Origin: Lineus longissimus | Taxonomy: Eukaryota > Nemertea > Pilidiophora > Heteronemertea > Lineidae | DNA: 64,000 bases | Direction: 5' to 3' | NCBI RefSeq assembly: GCF_910592395.1 | Contig: NC_088312.1 | Coordinates: 21,025,292 to 21,089,291 of the forward strand | Part shown: positions 41,801-53,395 of the stretch, in pieces | Numbering within the stretch: the first letter of the stretch is position 1 | Layout: each line of letters starts with the position of its first letter | The notes under the pieces: model-generated | What the model saw: the letters and a program-made list of their open reading frames with translations, nothing else | Told to the model about the DNA's origin: nothing | Databases searched by the model: none | Translations under genes and position numbers: made by a program

Positions 41801-44417
41801 TGATAAAGGTTGCTGTCGGCTTCTTGTGCATTGATCCCGCCCTGTCAATCAGGTCCGTGTGGTGCCACTGATAAAAAAATGGAATTTCATTAAAACCTAA
41901 TAGGGCCTAATGGTCACTTCGCCAGAATCTGACACCAATCACCAAGAACGAGACATAGAGGCAAAAACTGGCAAGTTTTCCAAGACCATTTAGGCTTTTT
42001 CCGTACAGTGCCATCTCGTGAAGTGGACTCGACACTGAAAATACCCCTGCTCATGCTCCAAGGCAGACAGTAGGACCGCATCACCACACTACTGTCACTG
42101 CGCCGAAGTAGACCCTTGCCCTAGCTGGATAAACGCCCATAATTTGTATTCATAGTGAGCCCAGCCGATATGATAATGATGATGATGACCTCCCAGTCCG
42201 TTCTTTGTAGTTCCTTCTTTGTCCCACCCAAACTTTGACAGACTATAAACATTACGACAACAGGCGATTAACCCCCTCTGGCCCGCGTTGTTCACACTCA
42301 CAACATAAGCCCATTAAATGGTAATTATCGTATATGTAGTCGTCAAAGCTGTCATAAATTGTCATAAGCACATACTTGATAGCATTAATATTAGTGGGCC
42401 CTGGGATTAGGGGAATAAAACTGTGATATACATTGTTTTGGTATAGTTGAGATTAGCCACAACACATGTGCATTAATTGAAGTGTCTCCAACAATGTCCT
42501 TTATTGGTGTATGTTTGTTTTTCGTATCATCTGACGGATTTTTATTACCCATTGATAACATTTTCTTTGCATGTATTAGCTATGTTCACACGTCGTTCTT
42601 TCAAATGCGTCAAAATGTCTGCCTAAACTTGATGAAGGAGGAATCCAAAATGGTATCATTTGTCCGAAAGTGATAGCATACTCCATTTAATGAATTCATT
42701 ACAGTTTACAATCCGATGAGTTCTTGCATTGAATACATGGTTGTAACGTGGTCGGCCCTTTATGCCAATCTAAAATTCACCTTAACTCATGAAAACCGCT
42801 CGGGAGTTGCTATTTGTTTAGCTAACGTTTAACCCATTACATGCAGATACATTTTTTTGGGGGGGGGGGCATCCTGTATATGTGTGTATTTGAAAATAAA
42901 GAACACACAGCTGACTATATCCAACCTATTCACATACATATACTCATCAACACAATTAGCCCAGCCATTGTATCTGAAAGGATCAACAAAATGTCGCCAC
43001 ACCCGTAACAAACTTCACAATAAAAATCACAACATGAACAAAAATCAACTAATCTCCTCTTAAAAGAAGGACGCTGTGACGGTGTTGATTGATTAACTCG
43101 CTAATTAGTCTCACGTAACTCTTTATCGCTTCACGACGCGAAGGGGCGTTTTATTTTCGGGGTCGGGGGCCATCTGTCATTTACTTCGCAGGGGGCCATT
43201 GACTTTGTTACGTCATCAATTTCATGCCCATTCACCGCCTTGCTTCTTTGTTGCGTCAAATTACCACTTGCGATATTGACAATGTTTTTTTTGTTAACCG
43301 ATTTTTTTTCTTTCCATCTGGACAAGGATGTTATTCCAAATTCGCTAATGAATAATATATTGCATTTAGGAAGCAAAACAGAAACCCGTGTCATTGCGTA
43401 TATACCTGACGGGTACTTGGGGGGAAAAGTACACCTGCGGAGTCAACTCGTAAAATATATATCGTATTATCACATTCTCGATGTCCTAAAGAATTCATCC
43501 AATAATATTAGCCGAGGAGACGTTTGGGTATAAACTTTGTTGCCCCATCTATGACACAGTTTAAAAATTCACGTGCCCCATGTACAATACAAAGATCAAT
43601 GATAGAGTCAAGAATATCCAAGCAAACAATCAAAATAACTTTCAGGATTTCATACAATTTCAGGAATGTTATTCATCCTTGCATTGTTGTGCCTCTCGGG
43701 GGGGGGGGGGTCCATTCTTACTTTTCAAAACAATTTACAGTTTAGAATTATTGGTCTTTAAAGGCATGTACCCGTACTTCGTTCGTTCAAAAATTTCAAA
43801 ATTGACCTCGAATTTGAAAAATAATTGTGTAAATGCGAACTGAGTATAAATTACAATAATACTGTTGTTTAAACAGATATACAAATAGTATGAATACCAA
43901 GTTTCAGCAAATTTGCATGCAAAATAACTGCGCTACGGCTTTGTGATTTTCTTTTTCCTGTCCCACCAGTAAATACAGCGTATCCTTTAAAATACAATTG
44001 TTATCAGTGATCCTTGATCTTATCCATCTTCTGAGTAATTTCAGATCAAACTTAAAGTTATGACCTATATTTTTTTTAGGAGCGTATACAAAAGACTGCC
44101 ATCAGTTCTCAAAATATCATAGGATGATTTTCCATCACTAGACATTCCAAAGATTGCTGATGACGTCATTTTAAAACCATGTTTGATGAGTGTCCGAAAT
44201 TGCTAACTGAGGAATTAGTCTGCATGGTAAAATAACTATTACACCACCGAAGAATGCACCGTACCGAAATATCAACACGACAAAACTCGTGAAACTTGGC
44301 AGACGTTATTGTAAGCTGGGACTCAGGCTGACCTTCATGTAAACAATGCACCTGGAGGCGAGGTAACAAAGGAAACCAAACCACTCCCGCATAATAAAGC
44401 GGCAGCGCGGCACCAGT
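35886..44417. other. Intergenic region between KCNQ1 and the Cip/Kip gene
   Basis: About 8.5 kb with no gene I can support. Weak short repeats of about 60 bp occur at 36120-36320 (CACATTGGAG/CACATAGGAG words). A short hairpin AACTAATG...CATTAGTT with CG-rich direct repeats (GCGGACAACTCGCG) lies at 37337-37396. Poly-G tracts occur near 42861 and 43697. Open frames up to 189 codons (minus strand 37412-37981) look like chance. Confidence 0.6.
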
Positions 44418-44566
44418 AGCCAATGGCAATGGGCTCTTCCGCTCGCTTAAGTGCTGATTGGTTGTGAGCGCTTGTTGTTCGCACTATGAGAAACTTTAAG
44501 CGATGAGGTCAGAGCAGTCATTGTAGTAAGCCGTAGTAAACGGACTGGAGCAGACAAGTTGTCAAA
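44418..44566 (+). promoter_or_regulatory. Putative promoter and 5'UTR of the Cip/Kip gene
   Basis: No TATA box is seen. A CCAAT box stands at 44420-44424 and an inverted one (ATTGG) at 44457-44461, about 100-150 bp before the start codon. The ATG context is AAAATGC with A at -3. NF-Y-type regulation is inferred only. Confidence 0.4.
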
Positions 44567-45020
44567 ATGCCGAGTTATGGACGAGTTACACCCAACCCGA
44601 GAGTATGTCGGAAATTATTCGCGGACGATGGAGATATGGATGCAATTAAGGATGCGAAATGTTCGTTTGAAAATACGTTTAACAAAATTCTAGAGGAGGA
44701 AAGTTCTAGAGCTAAATTGCTCTATAACTTCGACCCGGATAATGGTCCAATGGCCACAACAACTGGAAGATACAATTGGGTTGCAATGAGAGGAGTCGAT
44801 GTCCCATCATGCTACCTTCACAAACCAAGGGATTTATACCCGAAATATTCAAACCAGGACAACCAGGATATGATTCCTTTGACTCAGAGTTTGCAGAAAC
44901 CGTGCGATAGCCAGTTAAGGGACAGTTCCACATCTAGTCAGGATGCCTCAACGTTTATCCGTCCAGAGAGTTCAGAAAAAACGCCTAGAAAAATACGTTT
45001 AAGGCAGAGCAAAGTAACTG
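44567..45020 (+). CDS. CDKN1: Cip/Kip gene exon 1 (CDK-inhibitor domain)
   Basis: 454 nt, ending with one base of a codon before donor GTAAGT at 45021. It encodes residues 1-151 including the whole cyclin- and CDK-binding domain. Reading through the donor would add only five residues (GKLTY), which is the unspliced alternative. Confidence 0.93.
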
Positions 45021-46815
45021 GTAAGTTAACCTATTAAATGGAACTTTTAGTTGGTCTCTTCTGTTAAACTTTTGATTTACAATATATACAGTTTACAAAT
45101 GTACTATTTCTGCAGGTTGGTAACGGTTGCGTTGGAGCATATCACCAGGGTATTCGTTCTAAATGTAGAGGTATCTATTTCCTGCATCATTAGCGGGCCT
45201 AGAAAGGTTATTTAATGGTGGACTCCACACAGCAGCTTGGAAAAATTCCTTTCTTGTACCAACTATATAGGACTATTACAAGTACATGCATGGTATGCTT
45301 TTTTCCGCTTATACCTTTTTTCCTCAAACGACAAAGACAGAAGCACCAACGTTAAGACTAACACCAGTGAAGTAACCTCGGAAATGTGACTATCATGGCA
45401 AGTCTTTGCAGACTTATTTTGCATAAACATTGCATTCGGGGTCTCAATGTTATGATGTAGCCATCCTCTCGCAAACAACGTCTACAACGTGTATAGCGGG
45501 ACGCGGTGGGGGATGTTCCTCCAATCTTTGCATAGGTCAACCTAGTTTTAGTGACTCCTTTTCCAGCGTTCAATCAGACGAAGGTTGATGGAACATCTTC
45601 CTGTTGGAATGTGAGCCTTCGTCTTTTAGTGTAGGCCTTGACATCGTTAACCATTTGCAGAGTCAACCGGTTATTTCATAATTTGTCTACTCGAATAGCA
45701 GGCCTATCGTAATTTTCATAGTACGTTCATAGTCTGATAGTATTACTACAACCGTAGGCCTGCACTAGTAAATTGATAGAGAAATATCGTATCCCAGGCC
45801 ATGTAAGGCCTAGATGACCCGGATATCGTAGCGGAATGAGAGAGGGGCGGGGCTCGTTATTTTACTGGAAATGGTTGCAGCGCGGTGGCTTTGGCGAAAG
45901 CTCGTGCATAAATATTGGGCACTTTTAGGCTTAGATTTCGCCAGCATGCCAGTGGAAAAGCAACTCTCTTTGAGTTTAAAGCGTTCCTGTTGGGAATAAT
46001 AATCAGAACCAACTGGAAAATAAGTCGATGTCCGTATCCATTTTGATCTTCCGATGTGGAAATATCAAGTTTTGGAACCGTCACCTCAAAATCATAATCT
46101 CCGAATCCATTGTATTGTGTGTTGCATGCACTTGTTCCCGAGGCCAAGAACAAATACACCATGTCCAATATGGGGTATTATCACAGCAAATAGTGTATTG
46201 TTTGATAAGTGTTGCCTGTGGAATGAGGTGGACTTGGCCAGTATCGCGTTGGGTGGATTGCATCGATATCTAAAAAAGCAACCATCATTTCGTGAGGATT
46301 ATTGAACTGGTTTCTCTCCTAAACGTCGAGAGGCGGAGTGTATTGAAAAACTCCTGATTATACGACGATCTCTTCCCAGCTTCTGACTCTTGGTGATACT
46401 GATAAAATGGCTAATTGTTGTCTCTCCACAAATGAGAGAATAAGTCAGAGAACTGCTGATGATTCCCATGTGCTATTTTTTCTTAACGCCACTGAAAGTG
46501 AAAATGCATCCTGAGCTTCTGGGCCTTGAACTTCCAGCGCTAATATTGCCTCCGTAGCCTCCGCCCAGACGCGCGTTGTCTGAATGATGCAAGCTAATGT
46601 GCTGAATGATGTGTGCGGGGAAGAAGCATACAAATCACCCTGGTATTCGAGGATGTTGAATATGTTGCTAAAGTATTCTTATGTATTTGTATTTTTCAGA
46701 ATTAATGAAAATCTCAAAGCCTAAAAGATCTCTTGAAACCTCAAAGCGGAAGCGACACACAGACATCTCAGCAGACGATAGAATAGCAAAGCAGACGAGA
46801 ATCGGTTTATCTTAG
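44567..46815 (+). CDS. CDKN1: Cip/Kip cyclin-dependent kinase inhibitor, p21/p27/p57 family (two exons)
   Basis: Nuclear inhibitor of cyclin-CDK complexes. Join 44567-45020 and 46700-46815: 570 nt, 189 residues plus TAG, close to the 198 of human p27. The N-terminal CDK-inhibitor domain shows the cyclin-docking RKLF (15-18, as in RNLF of p27), an amphipathic linker, YNFDPDNGP (53-61), GRYNW (67-71) and VPSCYLHKPR (79-88), matching the p27 segment that ends in FYYRPPR and inserts a Tyr into the CDK ATP site. A central Ser/Thr/Gln-rich part is probably disordered. T139-P-R-K is an ideal CDK site and could play the role of p27 Thr187. The C-terminus has basic clusters KPKR (158-161) and KRKR (167-170), a bipartite-type nuclear signal. 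The final QTRIGLS lacks the aromatics of a PIP box. Which vertebrate paralogue is closest cannot be told. Confidence 0.92.
45021..46699 (+). other. Intron of the Cip/Kip gene
   Basis: 1.68-kb GT-AG intron. A segment near 46325 (CGAGAGGCGGAGTGTATTGA) recurs in altered form at 58184, so it carries a fragment of a dispersed repeat. Nothing else is seen. Confidence 0.7.
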
Positions 46816-46840
46816 CAAGGAATTGCATAATCATAGCAAA
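46700..46840 (+). CDS. CDKN1: Cip/Kip gene exon 2 (C-terminal nuclear signal, stop)
   Basis: Acceptor GTATTTTTCAG. Frame continues as ELMKISKPKRSLETSKRKRH and stops at TAG 46813-46815. A perfect donor (AAA then GTAAGT) follows at 46841, 25 bases after the stop, suggesting an intron in the 3'UTR too close to the stop to trigger decay. I recall a similar post-stop intron in vertebrate p27/p57 genes. Confidence 0.8.
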
Positions 46841-49800
46841 GTAAGTTTAAAAACTGGTTGATATGATTGATCCGACACCAACATATTGGTCAGTATGACG
46901 TGATATAGAAAATAAGGCAAACATACATATTTCTTTAACCCTATTGGGCTTGTGACCCTTGAAACCCACACGGAAATTTCCTCAACTCCCACGTCCATAA
47001 TCAGGATGTTGGAGGAAAATGCACGGAAATCCCATTGCATGATTAAATTCCAAAACCGAAATGCAATTTCATGATTTATGGTGGACATGAGCGATGTTTT
47101 GGACATGAATCAGCAGCGCGTGATCATCAAACGGGATGTCATCACGATGCGGCGGGCTACTCGACACTAGACATGATTTAATGAGGAAGTTATAGTCATG
47201 ATGAATTTCGAAACAAGCATCAGACATCCTCGTTGAACTATTAGATTTGTTGCCCCTAACAAGGCTAGCATCTTAAATCTTTGGGAGCTGGTCTCGCTAG
47301 AATACAGAATGTTGACTGAACAGAAACGACCTCGTGTATTTTTTACTTCCACAAAAAGCATCATTATCCTCCAGTGACCCGAAATGCTTGTCTAAGAGAT
47401 GACACTCATCAGGTGTAAAAATAGGCTGACCCCCTTCGTGAAAGTTCACCCCAAGAATATCAGGTGCATAGAAGGGTGTCCCAAATCTCATTGTCCCGTC
47501 TCCTCGAGATGTGAACTCTATTGTGCGGACTTGTCTTCCCTTTCAAGGCTGTGCAAGGTTGTGCTTCGCGGCGGACGAGCCCGTCGTTCTCTCACCCGAG
47601 TGGGGCCAATGCTTCATGGACGAGTGGTTTGAACACCTCTTCGGGCTTCGGGTGATACGGCTAGGTGTAGGCTACCCGGGCCCTGTGACTTGTGACAAAG
47701 GAATGAACAATTTATACCCATTTTTAAACAAAATATTTCTTTCGTAAAATGTCACAATATGACAGAATCCGAACTCAAATTTGGCGTCGGTATGACTTTC
47801 ATGACATACTGCCCCTGTGCCCCGAAGAGTTCACGGGGACAACCCGGCGCTGACCGCATTGCCCATGCAAAAAGGGCTTGTCCTTGCACAACGTGTGATG
47901 ATATTACGTGAGATTTCATGCAGTGAGTGAACTCTTGCCCTTTCTCCCTTCCGTGACCCAGCATCCAGGGCCAGAAAATATGTTGGATCCTTGATAACCT
48001 GTTATGTCATGTAAAGTATTTAGGTGCGTGATCCCTGGTTTTTGTTTCTGGGGAACATCATCCTGAAAGTTAAGCCAACACTCGGCACTAACGACCGAGC
48101 TTCACAAAAAAACCCACACTAAAAGCAACAAAAACAAAACCTTCTGATATGATGGGTTTCGCGAATGAAAGTTGGCCAGTAAATAAGAAGGAGATAAAAT
48201 TGGATTACTTAATGACCTTTAGATGGAATGAAAAAGTAGAAGGCCAAAGGCATTGGCATTTACTGCTGTATTTATCTACAATAATTTGATGTGTTTTAGA
48301 CGGTTAAACAAAAAATCGCCGATATTGCGAAATGTAGCTTAGGTCTGCAACTTTGGCAATCGATGAGTCATCATGAATAGTAAGTCTGATAAAATCATGT
48401 TATACACCGTAGGCCTATGTCAGCTGTGAATGCATGCATATTTCATATACCAATCCTCTATAGTGTACTTGTAGTTCCAGATTCATGTTCAGTCCTGTCC
48501 AAAGGCCCTTGGCAGGTTGGCCTATTTTTCCATCCCTGTGCAAATAATCAAGCTCATTAATTGTCTGTGAGGATATTCATTAATGGCATATTAACGAGTC
48601 AGGTTAAACTTTCGCTTCAAACAAGACCGGACTTGTCTCCCGATTATGAATAGGCCTTACATATATATTTGTCTCGCCCACTATGTTGTAATATCAAAAT
48701 ATCAGAAAACATGTACTTGTATTTAACACATTTTAGACCGTCAGCCGACGATTGCTAAACTGCAGACGCAGTGGTTTCGGTGGCCTCGTCAGTCTCCTTA
48801 TAGGAGGACCTCCTCCGTCATGTATAAACATGAACTTTCCGAGAGGGAGGGGAGGGGTGTATTGAAAACCCTTGATATGGGAGGAAGGTTCACCCCTAAA
48901 CTGATGTCCTGCACAACCATAATCGCCAACGTGAATTATATTTTGGCCTAGCACTTTTGCTCAGCGTGCCTGCATCTTTTTATTGTAATTGTCCCGTACG
49001 CAATGATTTGAGATCGTGCGGACGATATATCTCAAAATTAAAGCGAAGTACCTAGTTATTATAAGCTAAAGCCTACACTCTGCAGTATCCATCCATCCAC
49101 CCGCCCATTAGGTCATCCGTCTATTCAGACATTTGACCAATTGACCTTTCCAAGGGGCCAGTATTAGTAGTTACCAACGGCAACCAGTTTGATAGACAGC
49201 CAGTATTGGTCTTGCAATGAAACGGCGGCACGCATCCCATGTAATGATGACGTCATGTAGGCGTCATAAGCTGAAAGGTCATGCGCAAAGTCATCAAACA
49301 ACCAAATTATGCAGGGTTTACACCAGGCCAAATAAGTCACTGTAGCCAAATTTAATAAAAGAAGCGTTTCTGGTATCGGACCCCACATGATTCACCCAAA
49401 ACAAGGCTCAGGAATTTGAGGACATGATAAATTTTTTTGTTGCTGATGTGATTCTCGGAACTGATTCTGCCATTTCTGGATGATCCGATGCCAAGCATGA
49501 TATTGTGCCTGGCAGACGACCGACAGTCTCACTTCCGTTTCTTCTCAAGATGGCAGCGAGCAGAAGACCAAGTTCTTGGTGATCTCTTAAATTATATTAT
49601 TGCATCATCATAGAGGCCAACATGTATAGTTTGTTGATAGTAAGCGTTTGCTAACATCCTTAGAATTGTTGTCGTCGGCAGAGCCCGGAAACTTTAAAAC
49701 TTGGAAGGTGGCGACTATCTAACTCGGATTCGTAGAGACCTTTCAGTTACAATTTGATACATAATGCATGCAGTCATTTTCTAGACTTCTGAGGCAGTCC

Positions 49801-50893
49801 GATCGCCATCGGTAATCCTAGTCGTGGTGGGGCAAAGCCAAGCCACTGCGTCTGGAGTGCAACACCGCCCACGGCACATGTCTGGCGGACATTTTCTGGC
49901 TTTTGATTATACCTTGAGTGGGAAGATAAATTATATACTTCCTGTGGCCAACGCCCACGAACTACGATGTGCTCAGACAGCTTGAGACCGCGATTCGGCT
50001 GAATCTCGTCTGCAGTCTGTTCTAGCTTAGAGTTCAGACAGCATTTCCTTTCCAATCACCAATATCAACAGACTAATACGTTTCCGCTGTCCATTTAGTG
50101 ATACCACGCAGGTATATAGTGTATCGCGTGATTAACACGGAAAAAGAACTCCTTGTAAATGTGAGCGTTGGCTAAACGTCAATCGGACCCTCTTAATTAG
50201 AGATGCAGGAATGAACGCTGCAGGAGGAGACATAATATTCAATCTAGACCAGGACTGTTCGCCTATAATTATAGGCTGTACTAAGTAATGCTATTACACA
50301 AAATATTTTAGTAAGTTTCATGGAGGGTTAATGCATTTTATGCACGATTCCAGGTGAAATCTTTGGCATCAGATGTGGGCAGGCATCATTAGTGCAAGCT
50401 GCTGCACATGCCTGCTGCATGTTCATCAGTTTACCTGCATGTTTAACAACACAGCTGGTCAACCTCGCCCACATCCTCCTAAACTCCGATGCAAGTACAT
50501 CTACATGTATATTGTATATCAACATGTTGTGAGGTCATCCAGCTGTGCCGGACTTGATTGCAGCGGGCTAAGTTTACCCGCCACTGATATATATGGATGA
50601 GCAAATTACACAGCTAAGTCAATTTGTCCCGTTTCGACGAAACCATTTGCTTGCAAAGTTCTTCTTGCTTATTGTGTGCATAATGCATGGGGCATAAGAA
50701 AGTCAAAACTTTCACATCCCGTTTGCTCAAACCGATCCGTTTCACTTGTTTCGTTTCTGGTTATTCAGATGCTCAAACGTTTTCACAATTTCCAGGATCT
50801 GGTTAACAAACCTAGAAATCTCAACTCGAAATGAACTTTCATTAGCAATATGTCAACACTGTGCTAACTAGCTTTCTTCTTTGTGTTTTCCAG
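46841..50893 (+). other. Probable 3'UTR intron of the Cip/Kip gene, or intergenic
   Basis: Begins with GTAAGT and ends with a T-rich tract and CAG. It contains a minus-strand protein-like open stretch at 47297-47560 (listed separately). No other gene or well-marked repeat is seen. Confidence 0.5.
47297..47560 (-). pseudogene. Possible fragment of an unknown coding sequence
   Basis: Open from just after a TGA near 47548 to a TAG near 47297. The composition is protein-like (GTPFYAPDILGVNFHEGG, then PIFTPDECHLLDKHFG), with no low complexity, and the same frame is open again upstream of the TGA. I recognise no family; there is no intact gene around it. It could be a decayed mobile-element gene or chance. 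Confidence 0.2.
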
Positions 50894-53395
50894 GTGTCCG
50901 AGATGCCCGCACATGGTCCCCATCAACAGACACACCTGGGAAGACAGGCAACTAGTCAATCGTGAAGTCGTCTGCTGGCGTCCAAACGTCAACACTGGAG
51001 GTCATGTGACAGGAGTCGTCGTGATGACGAGAAAGTTTGCCTTTGTTCGGAGATTTCCGGAAGCATTCGGAAGTCACTCTCGTCTGCTTCTGCCAAAAGT
51101 TGGCTTTTCGTGACAAAATATCCGCTGAACGAAGAGAAACAAGACGAGATCTTTAGGAAGGTACAACGTAAAACAAGGCTGTGTATTGGCTGATTTCGCA
51201 ATAATAATTGCCTGGTTCGGCGAGAGCGCCGCCACAAGAGAACCATGCTCACTCATGATGGAATTGTTTACCAACGGAAAGGAAAGTAGGACATTGATTA
51301 TATATGCATATAATTGCGATGTAAACACAATGGACTTCTTGGAACAGTAATATTTTATTAATAGTCGTGACATATTCTTTCAATTATTATTAGTATCCAT
51401 GGTTCCCAACGGGAAATTATTGGCAGTGGATTCGAATGAGGCCAAACTTTTTATGATATTAATTTCAAATTTACTAAATATACTTTAGTTTTTTCTGGTG
51501 TTTTTTTTCTTGTTTTTGGTATTTAAGAAATCTCATTTTCCCATGCACGTCCATAAAAAGAAAACTAAAACAAGCCTGTTGGCGACTCAGTTCAAACAAA
51601 TTGAGGCATTTTGCACGCGGCACCGCAATATCAAATATAACCCACGTGCAGGAAAAAACAATCGCCCTGAACGAGGCTAGCCAACTTGGCAGACGGTCGA
51701 CGATCCGCCATTTTGGATATCATGTTTTGTTTTTGAAAACAAACGGTCTTTGTACATAATATTGAATGTTGCTATTTATTTCATAGAAATCTCGCATGGT
51801 AAACTATTATTCATGTGCAGCTTTCAATTGGAAGAAACTTTCCACTGAATTGGGCGCGACCTAGCAAAGAGTTGCCATTATGCGATATATACTCTGCCAT
51901 GAAAATGATCTCGAAACTTCAACTCTCGTCTCATAATACTTTCTGGGTGTCCTGTTAACTCAAGGTCAAATTCATCTGAATTCCTACATTTACTTTTTTT
52001 CCCCTGTTGAGCTTTGGAAAGTTGGTTGCGGAACTCGATGCAGAAAACGAAATCCACTTGAACAGAAAAACTGAAGAACCATCTCCACACTGCTAATGTC
52101 TGAAGATCTCAGAAGTATGCTCTCACGGCATTTATCTTTAGCGTTAGCTTCCGAGGCCAGGAATTACCTGGAGAAATCAGATTGGGCTTTCTTTGTTTAC
52201 CTAGCATGCTAAACAAATCCTGGCATTTTGTTCACCTGAGCAGCCCTGCCCAGATTAATCCACTTCGAAGCCACGCGCCAAGCGTCTATCTTGTTGATGG
52301 TAAACACATGGCTTCCCCTTAAATCTCGCAAACAAAGAACTCGCGAGATATCCCAAACCCTCCGGCTGCAGCCAGATTTGTACAATCCTTCAGGTGCATT
52401 TATAGCGGAAAACCGCAGATAAAACGTACCTGCGGACCTCATGGTATCATTTCCTCCTTGATTTTATCGTCTGCTACCAGATAGCAAAATATCAGTTTAT
52501 CATATCATTGATAAACGATAAATTGATCTGTACGAAAAATCTTTTTGTGTATTCTACAGTCACAATGCACATACGCAATAAACCAAGCCAAAAGCTAGAA
52601 ACAACAACTTTCCAACCGATTTTGCATCCTTAATTGTCTTCGGCCTTGACCCTGACCTTTCATTTCACTTGACCTTGAGCTTATGCGACGACGGAGTTGA
52701 AAACATTGTACATACTTTGTAAATATTGTAATGTGCTATTTATTTTCAGAGAAGACTTTTTTGTAAAGGACACTTTGACGTGAAATTTTGTAATTTTGAT
52801 AATGATTTGACATTTTCATATGCATGTTTGATATTGATCCATTTCATTTCCAGGTATTGTTTTATTTCGTTGATAATCAAATGATAAGCATTTTAGTGCA
52901 GTTAATTAAATTTTAGTATTTACTTAGGATGAGGAAAATCCTTTAGATCATTCGTGGTTGCATACGAACCCGTCATTTGAAGCATTCTGAGTGCGCTTAA
53001 ATATCAATTAACTTAAAATAACTTTAACTTTAAAATTTTCTTAGTAATGAGCCATTTGATAATCTCTCTATGCATGTAATGCAACTTAAATTATTTCTAA
53101 CGTATTTTAGGAATTACATTTTAAACTATTGAACGATTTTGAAAATGAATGCAGTCTGTCATTTAGATTTGTTTCAAAGATTTCGTCATGTAATTTTGCA
53201 TTTGGGTTCTTTAAAATTAACCATCGGTTTTGATTTCAGCAATTTTAATAAATAGCATAAAATGCATTGGTCAAACTTTCATGTTTCTGTGTTTCATTTC
53301 CTGTGTATAAATGTAAATATGTTCCTGGTGTATTGGTATGGTGTGTACCTTTTTGTAGTACAAGTGTTGAAATAAATCTAATAAAATTAAATAAG
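50894..53395 (+). other. CDKN1: Probable terminal non-coding exon of the Cip/Kip gene
   Basis: Acceptor TTTGTGTTTTCCAG at 50893 is strong. The AT-rich tract that follows ends in a clear poly(A) site near 53395, and no other plus-strand gene accounts for that site. If exon 1 spliced directly here, the protein would end in an alternative 20-residue tail (GVRDARTWSPSTDTPGKTGN). The link is inferred from splice sites only. Confidence 0.45.
53371..53385 (+). terminator. Double poly(A) signal
   Basis: AATAAA at 53371-53376 and again at 53380-53385, followed by GATGTTGTTGTTTTTGGCGA, a GU-rich downstream element. Marks the 3' end of a plus-strand transcript. Confidence 0.7.

Noticed and set aside
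50883-51113. 76-codon frame starting MFSRCPRCPHM
   Set aside because: It begins upstream of a strong splice acceptor and has no known motif; better read as part of a non-coding terminal exon.
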